From Novipirellula artificiosorum (GTDB taxonomy: Bacteria > Planctomycetota > Planctomycetia > Pirellulales > Pirellulaceae): a stretch of DNA of 64,000 bases. The stretch's first letter is position 1, and each line of letters begins with the position of its first letter. Position numbers and translations under genes: made by a program. The notes under the pieces were generated by a model. The model made no database searches. It saw only the letters and a list, made by a program, of their open reading frames with translations, and was not told the origin of the DNA. Shown here in pieces: positions 34,603 through 43,106 of the stretch. Location: assembly GCF_007860135.1 (NCBI RefSeq), contig NZ_SJPV01000011.1, forward strand, positions 229,875 through 293,874, written 5' to 3'.

Positions 34603-35595
34603 TCACGGGCTGGTCTTTGGCAAATCGATGGCGGGACGTGCTTTGGCAGCCGGCGGGTGGTCGTAACGTTGTTGCGGTGGCACGACAACGCCGCAACTGA
34701 CGATGAACTGGATGGCCTCGTCGACGGTCAGATTCAAGTCAATCGCGTCGCTCCGCTTCACCGTGACGGTAAAGCCTGTCATCGGCATCGGGCTGGTCGG
34801 CATCAACACGCTCAGCATCGGTTCTCCGTTGGCGATCGAGATTTCCTTCATGCCGTTTCCCGTTACAAAACCCAAGGACCAAATTCCTTTAGAGGGGTAC
34901 TCGATGGCGACGACGCGATTGAATTCGATCTCGCGATCGCTGAAGGCGAAATCGGTCACCTGTTTCACGCCACCGTAGACTTTGTTGACAATTGGGATCC
35001 GCAGGATTCCAGCATCGAACGACCGAACCAACCAATGCCCCAGCCCGAATGTGAACAAACGTCCCACAAAGTACAGCACCGTCAAGAAAACGAGCAAGAA
35101 GACCGGAACCACGACCGAGCGAGGCATGTAGCTGATCTCGACATAACGATGCCAGTACGCGTTGGCACTTGCCGGGGCAGGCGTGTAGGGACCGAATCGA
35201 TCGGCATTCTCGTTGACCGTGTTGACGACTTCCTCGGGAAGAAAACGGCGGTTGGTCGGGTCGGGGACGTAACGCTCACCACGCAGTGTAAACCCGTCGA
35301 GTCGTCGTTCACCGGTCGGAATCGCACCTTGGGGAACCGCCGAGTAGGTTCGACTCGGTGCAATCGCTTTGACGATTGCCGAGCGGATACTCGATTCGAT
35401 GGGTCGGAGCACGTAACTCTCAATCGTGCCCCAGGCCCAAATCAGGACCGCAATCGTCAGCAGCGGCGGCAAGACCACTCCGAGCCCGCGCAGCACCGCA
35501 CGCCGAAAACCACCAGTCCGTTTTCGCTTCAGTTCACCCGGTTCTTGCGTCTCGGGATCGGTTTCGGATGCGTTCTCTTTTGGGGGCAGTTGCAT
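34603..35595 (-). CDS. DUF502 family membrane protein
   Basis: From the ATG at 35595 the product is 330 residues. Two membrane helices are present: GLGVVLPPLLTIAVLIWAWG near 35-55 and VVVPVFLLVFLTVLYFVGRL about residues 140-160. The following segments LVRSFDAGILRIPIVNKVYGGVKQV and FNRVVAIEYPSKGIWSLGFV match the DUF502 pattern. An open frame continues upstream to 35787, but that part is the shadow of comF. The function of DUF502 proteins is unknown. The start lies inside the comF 3' end (62-bp overlap), so the two are probably co-translated. Confidence 0.85.
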   Translation of the reverse strand: MQLPPKENASETDPETQEPGELKRKRTGGFRRAVLRGLGVVLPPLLTIAVLIWAWGTIESYVLRPIESSIRSAIVKAIAPSRTYSAVPQGAIPTGERRLDGFTLRGERYVPDPTNRRFLPEEVVNTVNENADRFGPYTPAPASANAYWHRYVEISYMPRSVVVPVFLLVFLTVLYFVGRLFTFGLGHWLVRSFDAGILRIPIVNKVYGGVKQVTDFAFSDREIEFNRVVAIEYPSKGIWSLGFVTGNGMKEISIANGEPMLSVLMPTSPMPMTGFTVTVKRSDAIDLNLTVDEAIQFIVSCGVVVPPQQRYDHPPAAKARPAIDLPKTSP

Positions 35596-36430
35596 CTTGG
35601 AATCGTTGTGGACCTGGGGAGGAGTGTGCTGAGCGAACCGAGCGGGCGACAACCGCGACGCTGACCTTCGAAACGCCACCCGACCGCAAAACGCGAGCCA
35701 CCTCGTTGGTGGTCGCTCCCGTCGTGAACACATCGTCGACCAACAAAATATGCCGGTGGCACAAATCGGGCGAACTACCGAAAGCATAGCTTTTTTTTAA
35801 ACGGAACGCATCGCGGACATTGTGAACCCGGCTGGCATCGTCGAGCCAAGCCTGTTTGGCGATGCGCCGGGTGGCTTTTAGCAGGGATTTACATGGAGTT
35901 CCCATCCTTTTCGCGACCGCAGTGGCCAACGTTTGAACACCAATCCCCCCACGAGAGAGCTGCCGAGTGAAATGGGACGGAACAAAAGTCACCGCGTCGA
36001 CGCGATCCTCCGCCAATCGCTCGGAGACGATTCCACCGAGCCGCCGGCCAAGTGTGTCCGCGAGCGAGGATTGGCTGAAATACTTGGCCGCCACGACTGC
36101 GTCACAGACCATACCCTGATACATCCACATCGGAATGACCCGATCAAAATGGAAGGACTGATCCTTGCATTGCGGGCATTCGGTCGGAAGTCGTGTCTCT
36201 TCGGCGGGCATTCGCCCGAGGGGCCACCCGCAGCGACCGCAACCGCATCGCATCTGCGGCTCGCTGGCGGTCAATCCGACGCGGCACGACCGGCAGAAAT
36301 CCTGATTCGAGGCGACCAATCGTTGGCAGAATCGGCAGCAGGGCGGAAATGCAAGGTCGCGAACCGATTCCGTCGCCGCTCGGGCCGTCGATCGGCACCG
36401 CTCGAGCATCTCGTCGAGAAAGGTGGCCAT
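35534..36430 (-). CDS. comF: ComF family phosphoribosyltransferase-like protein
   Basis: The product has 298 residues. An N-terminal Cys cluster (C31, C32, C35, C46, C49) and a second group at 62-67 (CGCGRC) would form a zinc finger. The phosphoribosyltransferase PRPP loop ILLVDDVFTTGATTNEVA is near 232-250. The C-terminal ~30 residues (from RSAHSSPGPQRF) extend past the usual ComF end and coincide with the overlap into DUF502. ComF-type proteins act in DNA uptake; in many bacteria the role is unproven. Divergent from a small ORF at 36677. Confidence 0.88.
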   Translation of the reverse strand: MATFLDEMLERCRSTARAATESVRDLAFPPCCRFCQRLVASNQDFCRSCRVGLTASEPQMRCGCGRCGWPLGRMPAEETRLPTECPQCKDQSFHFDRVIPMWMYQGMVCDAVVAAKYFSQSSLADTLGRRLGGIVSERLAEDRVDAVTFVPSHFTRQLSRGGIGVQTLATAVAKRMGTPCKSLLKATRRIAKQAWLDDASRVHNVRDAFRLKKSYAFGSSPDLCHRHILLVDDVFTTGATTNEVARVLRSGGVSKVSVAVVARSVRSAHSSPGPQRFQDATAPKRERIRNRSRDARTG

Positions 36431-36676
36431 TGGCGAGCGTGGAAAAAGTTTCTGAAAAAAAAGACTTTTCGATTTTACCCGCGAACCTTGAACTTCGGGC
36501 CCTGTCTATTCGATCATTACCAAGAGTCGAGGAAACTTTTCACTGGTTTTCCTTGCCCGGGGTGGATATTGTTCATCTAGGGAACCTAGTAGCTCTCGTT
36601 TTGCGATTAGGTTGATTCTGTTTTATTCCGTTGCTCCGCCGCCGCACCCAGCTTTAGAGGTGCCGGGAGGATTGAA

Positions 36677-36985
36677 ATGCGTACCGTATCGATTACCGCC
36701 GTCGTCGCACGTTTCTTCGCCGCTGTCGAAGTCCGTGAGATCATTGCCGTCGAATCGTTCACAGCCGCGTTTCGTCTCCATCTCAATGCATGGCGGATGC
36801 GACTAGGGATGCTGTGTTACCCAGGCTTATCCCCGCTGCGCGTCGTCACGCTTGATGACGGCACGATGGACAAGATGAGTTGGATGCACGGCATAAAACG
36901 CGGCAGTCAACTCGGCATCCGGAGAGGCTCCTTGCAACCGCAATGGATCCCCTCGCGTTGCGTTTCGGATCGCGGCCGAGCTTAA
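36677..36985 (+). CDS. small hypothetical protein
   Basis: A 102-residue frame begins with ATG at 36677 behind a strong ribosome binding site (GGGAGGATTGAA, GGAGG about seven bases from the ATG). The N-terminal ~50 residues (for example ITAVVARFFAAVEVREIIAV) look helical; the remainder is basic and less protein-like. I know no family. The strong ribosome binding site is the only support. The following gap 36986-37333 shows nothing recognisable. Confidence 0.4.
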   Translation: MRTVSITAVVARFFAAVEVREIIAVESFTAAFRLHLNAWRMRLGMLCYPGLSPLRVVTLDDGTMDKMSWMHGIKRGSQLGIRRGSLQPQWIPSRCVSDRGRA

Positions 36986-37333
36986 GGCTCAAGCCCCGTT
37001 CCACGTTCTCGCCTCGTTTTGACCTTCGAAACAAGAACGAGAACGACGACTGAAAACGCTTCTCGGATGTTTCGCGAGCCGGAAATGCATTGCTTGCAAT
37101 TTCCTCAGCTTGCGATTCCAGCGATCCGACGAACCGTTTTCCCATGCTGGCCATCCAAGCTCACTTTGAACGAGAAAGGTTCAAGGTCTTTGGTTAGCCA
37201 CTCCCTAAACAAAACAGAAACACTGCGGTCGCGCGTCATGCCGTACCGCCTCCGTTCGGCCCATTTCACTGAAGCGATGGGAACGAAAGCACCCACCACC
37301 CGAGTGGTCGAGCGGATCGGAGAGGAACCGAAC

Positions 37334-37927
37334 ATGAACATTACGGAAAACAGCTACTTGAACGTCCAGGACGAAACTCGGACCGTCGCACAATTGGTGA
37401 TTGCGGCCCAAGGTGGCGATCGGGACGCGTTTGGCGCGTTGTTCGAGCGGTACCGGTCGGGCATCGTTGCGCTGGCGATGCGTCGGGTCCGCAACGCCGA
37501 CGAAGCCGAAGAACTCGCGCAAGACGTTTTCATCCAAGCGATGCAAAAAATCGATCAATTGCGGGTCCCTGAAGCTTTCGGTGGATGGCTTCGCCAGATC
37601 GTGCACCGAATGGCAATCAACCGGTTGACGCGGAGCCGAGTCGCGGTGGCCTGCGATCCCGAAACGCTCGAAGCAACCTGCTATGCGGTCGGAACGCCTG
37701 ACGTTTTTGCCCAGGACCGTGAGCAAGCCGAAGCGGTTCGCAGCAGCATTGATCGACTTGGTGCATTGGATCAACAAACGCTCAAGGCGTTTTACTTGCA
37801 CAGCAAGTCGTTGATCGAAATGAGCAACGAGTTTGATGCTCCCGTAGGAACGATCAAGCGGCGATTGCACGTTGCACGAAAGCGATTGCAAAAGGAAATG
37901 GAAGAAGACACGCTGCAAGCGGTCTAG
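37334..37927 (+). CDS. ECF-type RNA polymerase sigma factor
   Basis: From the ATG at 37334, behind GGAGAGG, the product has 197 residues. Region 2 is seen in DRDAFGALFERYRSGIVALA and DEAEELAQDVFIQAMQKIDQ, and LPxAFxxWL-like REPEAFGGWLRQIVHRMAIN is typical of SigW-like ECF factors. Region 4 (~135-190) contains LGALDQQTLKAFYLHSKSL and the helix-turn-helix EMSNEFDAPVGTIKRRLHVA. No anti-sigma gene is adjacent: a MITE-like element follows after 49 bp, then a convergent gene. A TTG at 37019 would add 105 non-homologous-looking residues and was rejected. Confidence 0.9.
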   Translation: MNITENSYLNVQDETRTVAQLVIAAQGGDRDAFGALFERYRSGIVALAMRRVRNADEAEELAQDVFIQAMQKIDQLRVPEAFGGWLRQIVHRMAINRLTRSRVAVACDPETLEATCYAVGTPDVFAQDREQAEAVRSSIDRLGALDQQTLKAFYLHSKSLIEMSNEFDAPVGTIKRRLHVARKRLQKEMEEDTLQAV

Positions 37928-37976
37928 CTTCGGTTTCTCGTTGCCGTTCTGGCTTTTGTGCGACCGTTTGCAGCTT

Positions 37977-38111
37977 GGAACCTATCCAAAAAGGGGGCTG
38001 ACCCTCTTTTGGTCTGAGCGTATCGGTAGCGAATCCATTGGAAAACAACGAATTTTTGAGGAATCGAAACGTCGGTCGACAAAGGGTCAGACCCCTTTTC
38101 GGGTAGGTTCT
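37977..38111. mobile_element. 135-bp MITE-like element, copy 2 (inverted)
   Basis: This is the same element as at 30711-30844 but in the opposite orientation, with terminal repeats GGAACCTATCC... and its complement and about 95% identity by eye. It lies between the convergent sigma factor gene and the gene ending at 38111. The last base of the element is also the last base of that gene's TAA stop codon. Confidence 0.9.
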
Positions 38112-39190
38112 TAGCGGTGCGTGTTCCAACGTCTTTCGTCCAATTCGGCGGTTTGGACTTGCTCGTCCACGCCGAATTGCTTCATGTAGCGGCTCGTTTC
38201 ATTCGTGAAATTCACCTCCACGTCGCGGTTTTCAAAACGAAACCGCTCGACCGGTGGCGCGGTGATCTCGCGGATGGCATACAACTCGACCAACGAAATC
38301 AGTCGTTCGGCATGGTCGGTGTTGTTCTTGGTCGTTGACGTTTCCGCAGCGGGAGCAGCAGAATAGTATTCAAAACGAACCGGCAGGAATTTGCCGAATC
38401 CTGTTTTGCTGTTCCCCGTTTTCGAAATGGCGATTCGAATCTTGGCCGGGTAGAGTTCGGGCCACTCGCTGCGGCCACTTCGTTTCATCAGCTCGTCACG
38501 CTGTGATTGTGGCATCACTGCGGTAATCACCCACACGGGTTGTCCCGTCATCGTTGCGCTGTTGACCTGTAATTGATGATCTTGTTCGATGGATTCGAGC
38601 ATCTCGATCCAACCACCGACGCGGAGTCGCAACGGCAATTGGTCCTCTGGCAGATCTGGGTGAGTCCATTCATCGAGTCGGCTGACATCCACTCGTTTCA
38701 AGGTCACCTTGTCGGCGATCGCGGTGCGGGTCCAACTCAACCGGCCATCGCTGATCTGTTGCAGCGTGTGTTTGCCGTCTCCGTCGAACATGGTCATTTG
38801 CAAATGAAACTGGCCGGTTTGGTAGCCCGATTGCTCGTAGGTTCCCACACCGATGCCTTCGCGACCGGTTGTCCAAACACGCTGACGAAATTTCGATTCG
38901 AATGCCGGTCCGCTGGCGAGTCCAAAAACGACTCGGCGCAACAATTTTTTTGCGGCGTCATGCGACTTTGGTAAATCATTTTGTGTTTTTTTTTCGCTTG
39001 TCGCCTGCTGCGTCGCTGCGGCGGATTCGCTGGCATTGCCAACGGCCTCAAATGGAGCGAACGGCAAAAAGGCCGCAAAAACGAGGGTCACCAACGATGG
39101 GAGGGTGCCCCAACGCGTGAAACGTCTGACCGGGAAACCGCATCGCCGCTCCGAGGACGGGTGGGTTTGGTTGTAGCGATCGATCTTCAT
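38111..39190 (-). CDS. secreted hypothetical protein
   Basis: The product has 359 residues. A long basic N-terminus precedes a hydrophobic segment near residues 27-47 (WGTLPSLVTLVFAAFLPFAP), a signal peptide or anchor. The rest is soluble with beta-rich blocks such as YQTGQFHLQMTMFDGDGKHT and SGRLSWTRTAIADKVTLKRV, which could suit a LolA/lipid-carrier-like fold; this is speculation. I do not recognise a family. The stop codon TAA is completed by the edge of MITE-like copy 2, so the original C-terminus may have been changed by insertion. Confidence 0.78.
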   Translation of the reverse strand: MKIDRYNQTHPSSERRCGFPVRRFTRWGTLPSLVTLVFAAFLPFAPFEAVGNASESAAATQQATSEKKTQNDLPKSHDAAKKLLRRVVFGLASGPAFESKFRQRVWTTGREGIGVGTYEQSGYQTGQFHLQMTMFDGDGKHTLQQISDGRLSWTRTAIADKVTLKRVDVSRLDEWTHPDLPEDQLPLRLRVGGWIEMLESIEQDHQLQVNSATMTGQPVWVITAVMPQSQRDELMKRSGRSEWPELYPAKIRIAISKTGNSKTGFGKFLPVRFEYYSAAPAAETSTTKNNTDHAERLISLVELYAIREITAPPVERFRFENRDVEVNFTNETSRYMKQFGVDEQVQTAELDERRWNTHR

Positions 39191-39419
39191 GGTCGGGTTA
39201 TGTCGGTTTTTTCAAAGATGACGCCTGTTTTGTGCCGATGACCAACTACGAAGAAAGGTCTGGCCGTATGCCATGCGGATCCTAATCGGTTTCTTGGCAG
39301 CGCGTCCACCCAGATCATTCATAGTTACAGAACAATTATCAGTCGGTGTCGCCCGCGGCTTGTTGCTTTCTTAAGCAAGACAGACCACTAGGTACATCAC
39401 CCAAGGAACGGGGGGAAAG

Positions 39420-40829
39420 ATGAAACGGATCGTCACTCATTTGTCGCTATTGGCGGCCACGGCGGTGTTCGCCACCGGGTGCGTGCCGGTTCGCCACAAC
39501 TTGCCACCGGAACAGCGATTGCTGGAACCCGGTCCAGGTGTTGGCGGTCCGGGACCAGGCGTTTTAGGACCACCTGCGATGCAACCAGGCATGGGCGGGG
39601 GAATGCCCATGATGATGGGAGCCGGTGGAATGATGGGAGCCGGTGGGTACGGTATGAATGGTCCGATGCCCCAAGGCGCAATCGGTGCCGCGGGGCCCGA
39701 CGTGATGCGGAGTGCTCCGTTGGCTCAAAACGGTGGCGGGGGAGAAATCCAACTTGCCAGTTGTGGCCCCGAATGTGGATCTTGTGGTGGCAGCGGAGCG
39801 TGTGGCGACGGCGGATTGCTCGGGATCGGCGGTGGAGCCTATTCGAACATTCCTGCGGGTGGCGGTGTCACCTCAGGCATGCCCATGATGCCGGCCATCC
39901 CCGCGACGGTTCAAGTCACCCTTGGACAACCCGAAGGGATGCATGTTCGCTACGATGCGACGGGCGCGGGCATGTTCGACAGCGAACCGCTTGTCGTTCC
40001 CGCTCGCCAAAACTTCCCTCAAGGTGGACTGTATCGTCTGAAACTGACGAACATTCCATCGCGTGAGGGAGTTGAACTCTACCCAACGGTTGAGCTTGCC
40101 TACGCAAACCCACGAACGGGTGCCTACTTGGCACACAATTCGATCCCACTTCAGTTCACGGCCGAAGACTTCGACCAAGTGCTGACCGGAAACTTCGTGA
40201 CCAAAGTCATCTACCTTCCCGATCCCGATTTCCAAGGTCCTGCCTTGGCCGGTATCGACACCTTGGTCAGCACACGGCTTGACCCAAGCATCGACCCGAT
40301 CGTGGAAGCGGACCGTCGCGGTTCGATCCTGGCGATCATTCGCTTGGGCGACAAGGATATCGAAATGGCGGGAGCCGGTGGAATGGGCGGCGGCGTGATG
40401 GCACCTCCGATCGCTGGACTCCCTTCGCCCTTCGCAGCTGCGATGACCGAAGGATGTGGCGGACCCGGTGGCGGCGCAGGATGTGTTTCGACTCCGATGG
40501 GACTTCCAGGAATGATCGCGGGGGTGAACGCTCCTCAGTACGGCATGCCAATCACAGGCACACCGATCGGGTTGCCCGGACCACCTCACATTCCACTTGG
40601 AAGTCCAGCGGGATTGAAGAAGCATGTGATCAAGAATCACACGCCGATGCACATCCCACAACCTGTTGACACGATGAAGATCGGCGTGCGAATGCAACCT
40701 GGATACAGCTATCCTAACCCCGTCAGTCGCATCAACATCACCGAGCAGAACATTCATCCCGGTGTGCCGAATCAGCGTGGCTTGTATCAGCACGCCAGCC
40801 AGCAAGTGGATCCCGATTGTCGTCAGTAA
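39420..40829 (+). CDS. Gly/Met/Pro-rich outer-envelope lipoprotein
   Basis: The product has 469 residues and follows a very strong GGGGGGAAAG ribosome binding site. The signal peptide ends in a lipobox (VFATGC, Cys21). Low-complexity Gly/Pro/Met tracts occur at ~35-90 (GGGMPMMMGAGGMMGAGG) and ~320-380. A small Cys-rich block (CGPECGSCGGSGACGDG) lies near 118-134. A folded domain spans ~155-310, with GGLYRLKLTNIPSREGVELY and FVTKVIYLPDPD. That domain is repeated in the secreted protein encoded next. A structural envelope role is inferred; function is unknown. Confidence 0.85.
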   Translation: MKRIVTHLSLLAATAVFATGCVPVRHNLPPEQRLLEPGPGVGGPGPGVLGPPAMQPGMGGGMPMMMGAGGMMGAGGYGMNGPMPQGAIGAAGPDVMRSAPLAQNGGGGEIQLASCGPECGSCGGSGACGDGGLLGIGGGAYSNIPAGGGVTSGMPMMPAIPATVQVTLGQPEGMHVRYDATGAGMFDSEPLVVPARQNFPQGGLYRLKLTNIPSREGVELYPTVELAYANPRTGAYLAHNSIPLQFTAEDFDQVLTGNFVTKVIYLPDPDFQGPALAGIDTLVSTRLDPSIDPIVEADRRGSILAIIRLGDKDIEMAGAGGMGGGVMAPPIAGLPSPFAAAMTEGCGGPGGGAGCVSTPMGLPGMIAGVNAPQYGMPITGTPIGLPGPPHIPLGSPAGLKKHVIKNHTPMHIPQPVDTMKIGVRMQPGYSYPNPVSRINITEQNIHPGVPNQRGLYQHASQQVDPDCRQ

Positions 40830-40854
40830 TCGGATCTTCACGCAAGCATGAAAT

Positions 40855-40895
40855 GAAACGCGGCGATGAATCGAAAGATACGCCGCGTTTCTTTT
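40855..40895 (+). terminator. intrinsic terminator after the Gly/Met-rich lipoprotein gene
   Basis: An 11-bp perfect stem GAAACGCGGCG / CGCCGCGTTTC (40855-40865 and 40881-40891) with a 15-base loop is followed by TTTT. It separates the lipoprotein gene from the next two genes. Confidence 0.82.
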
Positions 40896-41025
40896 GCTCT
40901 AAAGTTGGAGCTCAGGCTTTCGCCTGCGTCCGAGTGTCTTCCTGGCTTTCACGGAACCGCCCGAGGCCCCGGCAGCCCGAACCTGCAACGGACACTGGTC
41001 TGTCTATCGAATGATTGGTTATCCC

Positions 41026-41772
41026 ATGACATCTCGCCGAAACTCCTGTTTGCGAACCGCCGCAACGATCACTGCGATCATCGCGTGCTTTTCGCAAACC
41101 TCCGCAGCCGACCCGAGTCAGTATCTTCGCGGTTACGGCAACCAGCATCGGATTGTCTCGGGCGACATGCCACCCGGCCAGGTAGGCCAAGCACGATTGA
41201 CCGGCCGCGGCCCTGTTCAAGGCTACTTTCAACCGGTCGCCTTTTCGGGGCCCAAGGGCGTCGGTTTCTCGATGCCTGAACACGGGAACCTATTTGGCAA
41301 GGAAGATCCGACGCTTCAACTGGGATTGATGGTCGGAGGCGTCTATCGTTTTCGCATTACCGGTATTCCAAACGCCGAAGGTGCTGAGCTTTACCCGACC
41401 ATCGAATTGATCGATCGAATTTATCCGCCCCCAGGCTTGGCCACGTCCTTTCCGATTTTGATCAACCTCGATCAAGACGATCTTGATGCTGCACTTGACG
41501 GACGTATGGTCACTCGGGTGATTTACCTTGAAGATCCCGACACCGCCATCGCACTTCCAGAGACCCCGAAAACTTCACGCGCCATCGAAATCTCGGAGCA
41601 TCAAGATGCACTCGAGGTGGCAGATCGTTTTGGTCGTCCCGTTGCAATCGTCCGAATCGGGTCGGTCGCGCCGCCCACCGCCGAGGCCTTGATGCCACAG
41701 TTTTTCTTCGGCTATCCGATCTGGGCTCCGATTTACAAACCTGAGCAACCTGAACACGCGGTAACACGATGA
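41026..41772 (+). CDS. secreted paralogue of the upstream lipoprotein domain
   Basis: From the ATG at 41026 (an ATG at 41011 is also in frame) the product has 248 residues with a cleavable signal peptide ending near CFSQTSAADPS. The body shares with the upstream lipoprotein the block GGVYRFRITGIPNAEGAELY, PTIEL and MVTRVIYLEDPD, so the two genes are paralogous over ~110 residues. There are no Gly/Met tracts and no lipobox. Its stop overlaps the next start as ATGA (41769-41772), so it is translationally coupled to the DUF11 lipoprotein. An envelope role is likely; the molecular function is unknown. Confidence 0.85.
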   Translation: MTSRRNSCLRTAATITAIIACFSQTSAADPSQYLRGYGNQHRIVSGDMPPGQVGQARLTGRGPVQGYFQPVAFSGPKGVGFSMPEHGNLFGKEDPTLQLGLMVGGVYRFRITGIPNAEGAELYPTIELIDRIYPPPGLATSFPILINLDQDDLDAALDGRMVTRVIYLEDPDTAIALPETPKTSRAIEISEHQDALEVADRFGRPVAIVRIGSVAPPTAEALMPQFFFGYPIWAPIYKPEQPEHAVTR

Positions 41773-43067
41773 ACCGAACAACACAAAGCTTCCGTCTTGT
41801 AAGCTGCGTTGTGCTCGCCATGGCGGTAGGCTGTCAATTGCCTCAGCCACGACAAACTCAACCTGTTGCTCCGACGCCGCTACGTGTCCCTGCGCCGGCA
41901 CCGACTGCCCAGGCAGCGGCGCCGACGACGATTCAGCAAGTTGGATTTGTCTCTCCGAGCAGTGGAGGGTCTACCTTTTGCGAAGATACGGCCTGTCAGG
42001 GTGAAACGTTCTGTCAGGGAGAAACGTTCTCGATCAGCGATTGCGGTGGCCCGACGCCCTCTTGCCAATCGGGCGGATGCTTGGCTTGCCAGCAAGATTG
42101 CAAAGTCGTTCCACACGGGTATGCCGATTGCGGTCCAGTCGATTGGAACGCGTATGGGATCGATCCCAACGAGTTCCTTTGTGATGGCGGCGATCAACCT
42201 CCCAAGGCGATTCTGCAAAAGAACGATCGGTTCGCGGGGCTGAACCTTGAGGACACCGTTGCCCACTACACAACCGAAGCAGGGGACGTCCATGTGCAAC
42301 CAAGCAACCGGACTTGTATCTACTCACCTCGCTTTGCTTCGGTCCGTAAGATCACGGGCGCGGTTTCAGGAGGCAGAGCCGTTGGTGCGGCTGGATTGAA
42401 TCTGCCCGTTGGCCCCAACCGCGTTCAGTACGATCAACCTCAGCTAACCATGACCGACCTGACCGAACTGGGGCACGCAGATGTCACCCGTCGGATCGAC
42501 GCGATGCGTGACCGCAACCGCGGTGTCCGCATCGAAGGGATCCTCCAGCCCGAAATGGCTGAAGACGTTCTCGTTGCCTTGGTGGGCTTGTCGGCACTCG
42601 AAATCAATCTGCTACAAGAAAACCAACTTGCCCTGTTGCAAGAGGCAGCCAATGCTGCGGTCGCTTGGACCCTTGACGAATCCGTCGAGGTGGCCATCGA
42701 AGACATGGCGCCACCGACTTTGACGCGTGATCAACGGGTCGAAGAACTGACGATTTACGAGTTCCCCGACGCTGGCCGATTGCAGATCTGCAAGCTCGCC
42801 GACAAAAAGCATGCACAGCCGGGCGAGATCGTGACGTTCATGATACGAGTGGAAAACGTTGGCGATTCCGCTGTTAGCCAAGTGACCTTGACCGACAACT
42901 TAACCACAAGGCTTGAGTACGTCGAAGAGAGCCAAACGTGTAGTGGCGGTGCAGAGTTCACGTCCGAAGCAAACGAGGGTGAATCGCTGCGGTTGCAGTG
43001 GCGGTTGACGGACCAACTTCGCGTCGGTGAAAGCGTGACCATGCGATTTAGGTGCAAGGTGCGGTAA
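41769..43067 (+). CDS. DUF11-domain lipoprotein
   Basis: The product has 432 residues. A signal peptide with lipobox (LAMAVGC) is followed by a Pro/Ala linker. Next is a Cys-rich segment near 76-125 with the repeat CQGETFCQGETF and SCQSGGCLACQQDC. A mid domain ends in VEELTIYEFPDAGRLQICK. The C-terminal ~80 residues match DUF11 (conserved repeat domain), with GEIVTFMIRVENVGDSAVSQ and VTLTDNLTTRLEYVEES. DUF11 domains are found in surface and wall-associated proteins. It is coupled to the upstream gene by a 4-bp overlap. Confidence 0.88.
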   Translation: MNRTTQSFRLVSCVVLAMAVGCQLPQPRQTQPVAPTPLRVPAPAPTAQAAAPTTIQQVGFVSPSSGGSTFCEDTACQGETFCQGETFSISDCGGPTPSCQSGGCLACQQDCKVVPHGYADCGPVDWNAYGIDPNEFLCDGGDQPPKAILQKNDRFAGLNLEDTVAHYTTEAGDVHVQPSNRTCIYSPRFASVRKITGAVSGGRAVGAAGLNLPVGPNRVQYDQPQLTMTDLTELGHADVTRRIDAMRDRNRGVRIEGILQPEMAEDVLVALVGLSALEINLLQENQLALLQEAANAAVAWTLDESVEVAIEDMAPPTLTRDQRVEELTIYEFPDAGRLQICKLADKKHAQPGEIVTFMIRVENVGDSAVSQVTLTDNLTTRLEYVEESQTCSGGAEFTSEANEGESLRLQWRLTDQLRVGESVTMRFRCKVR

Positions 43068-43106
43068 GGGATGCGAGAATCATCCCGATGAGCGCTCGGC
43101 GGCGGG

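Noticed and set aside
34318..35664. 448-residue open frame opposite the DUF502 gene
   Set aside because: The opposite strand has clear membrane helices and DUF502 motifs; this frame is His/Arg/Gln-rich as antisense frames often are.
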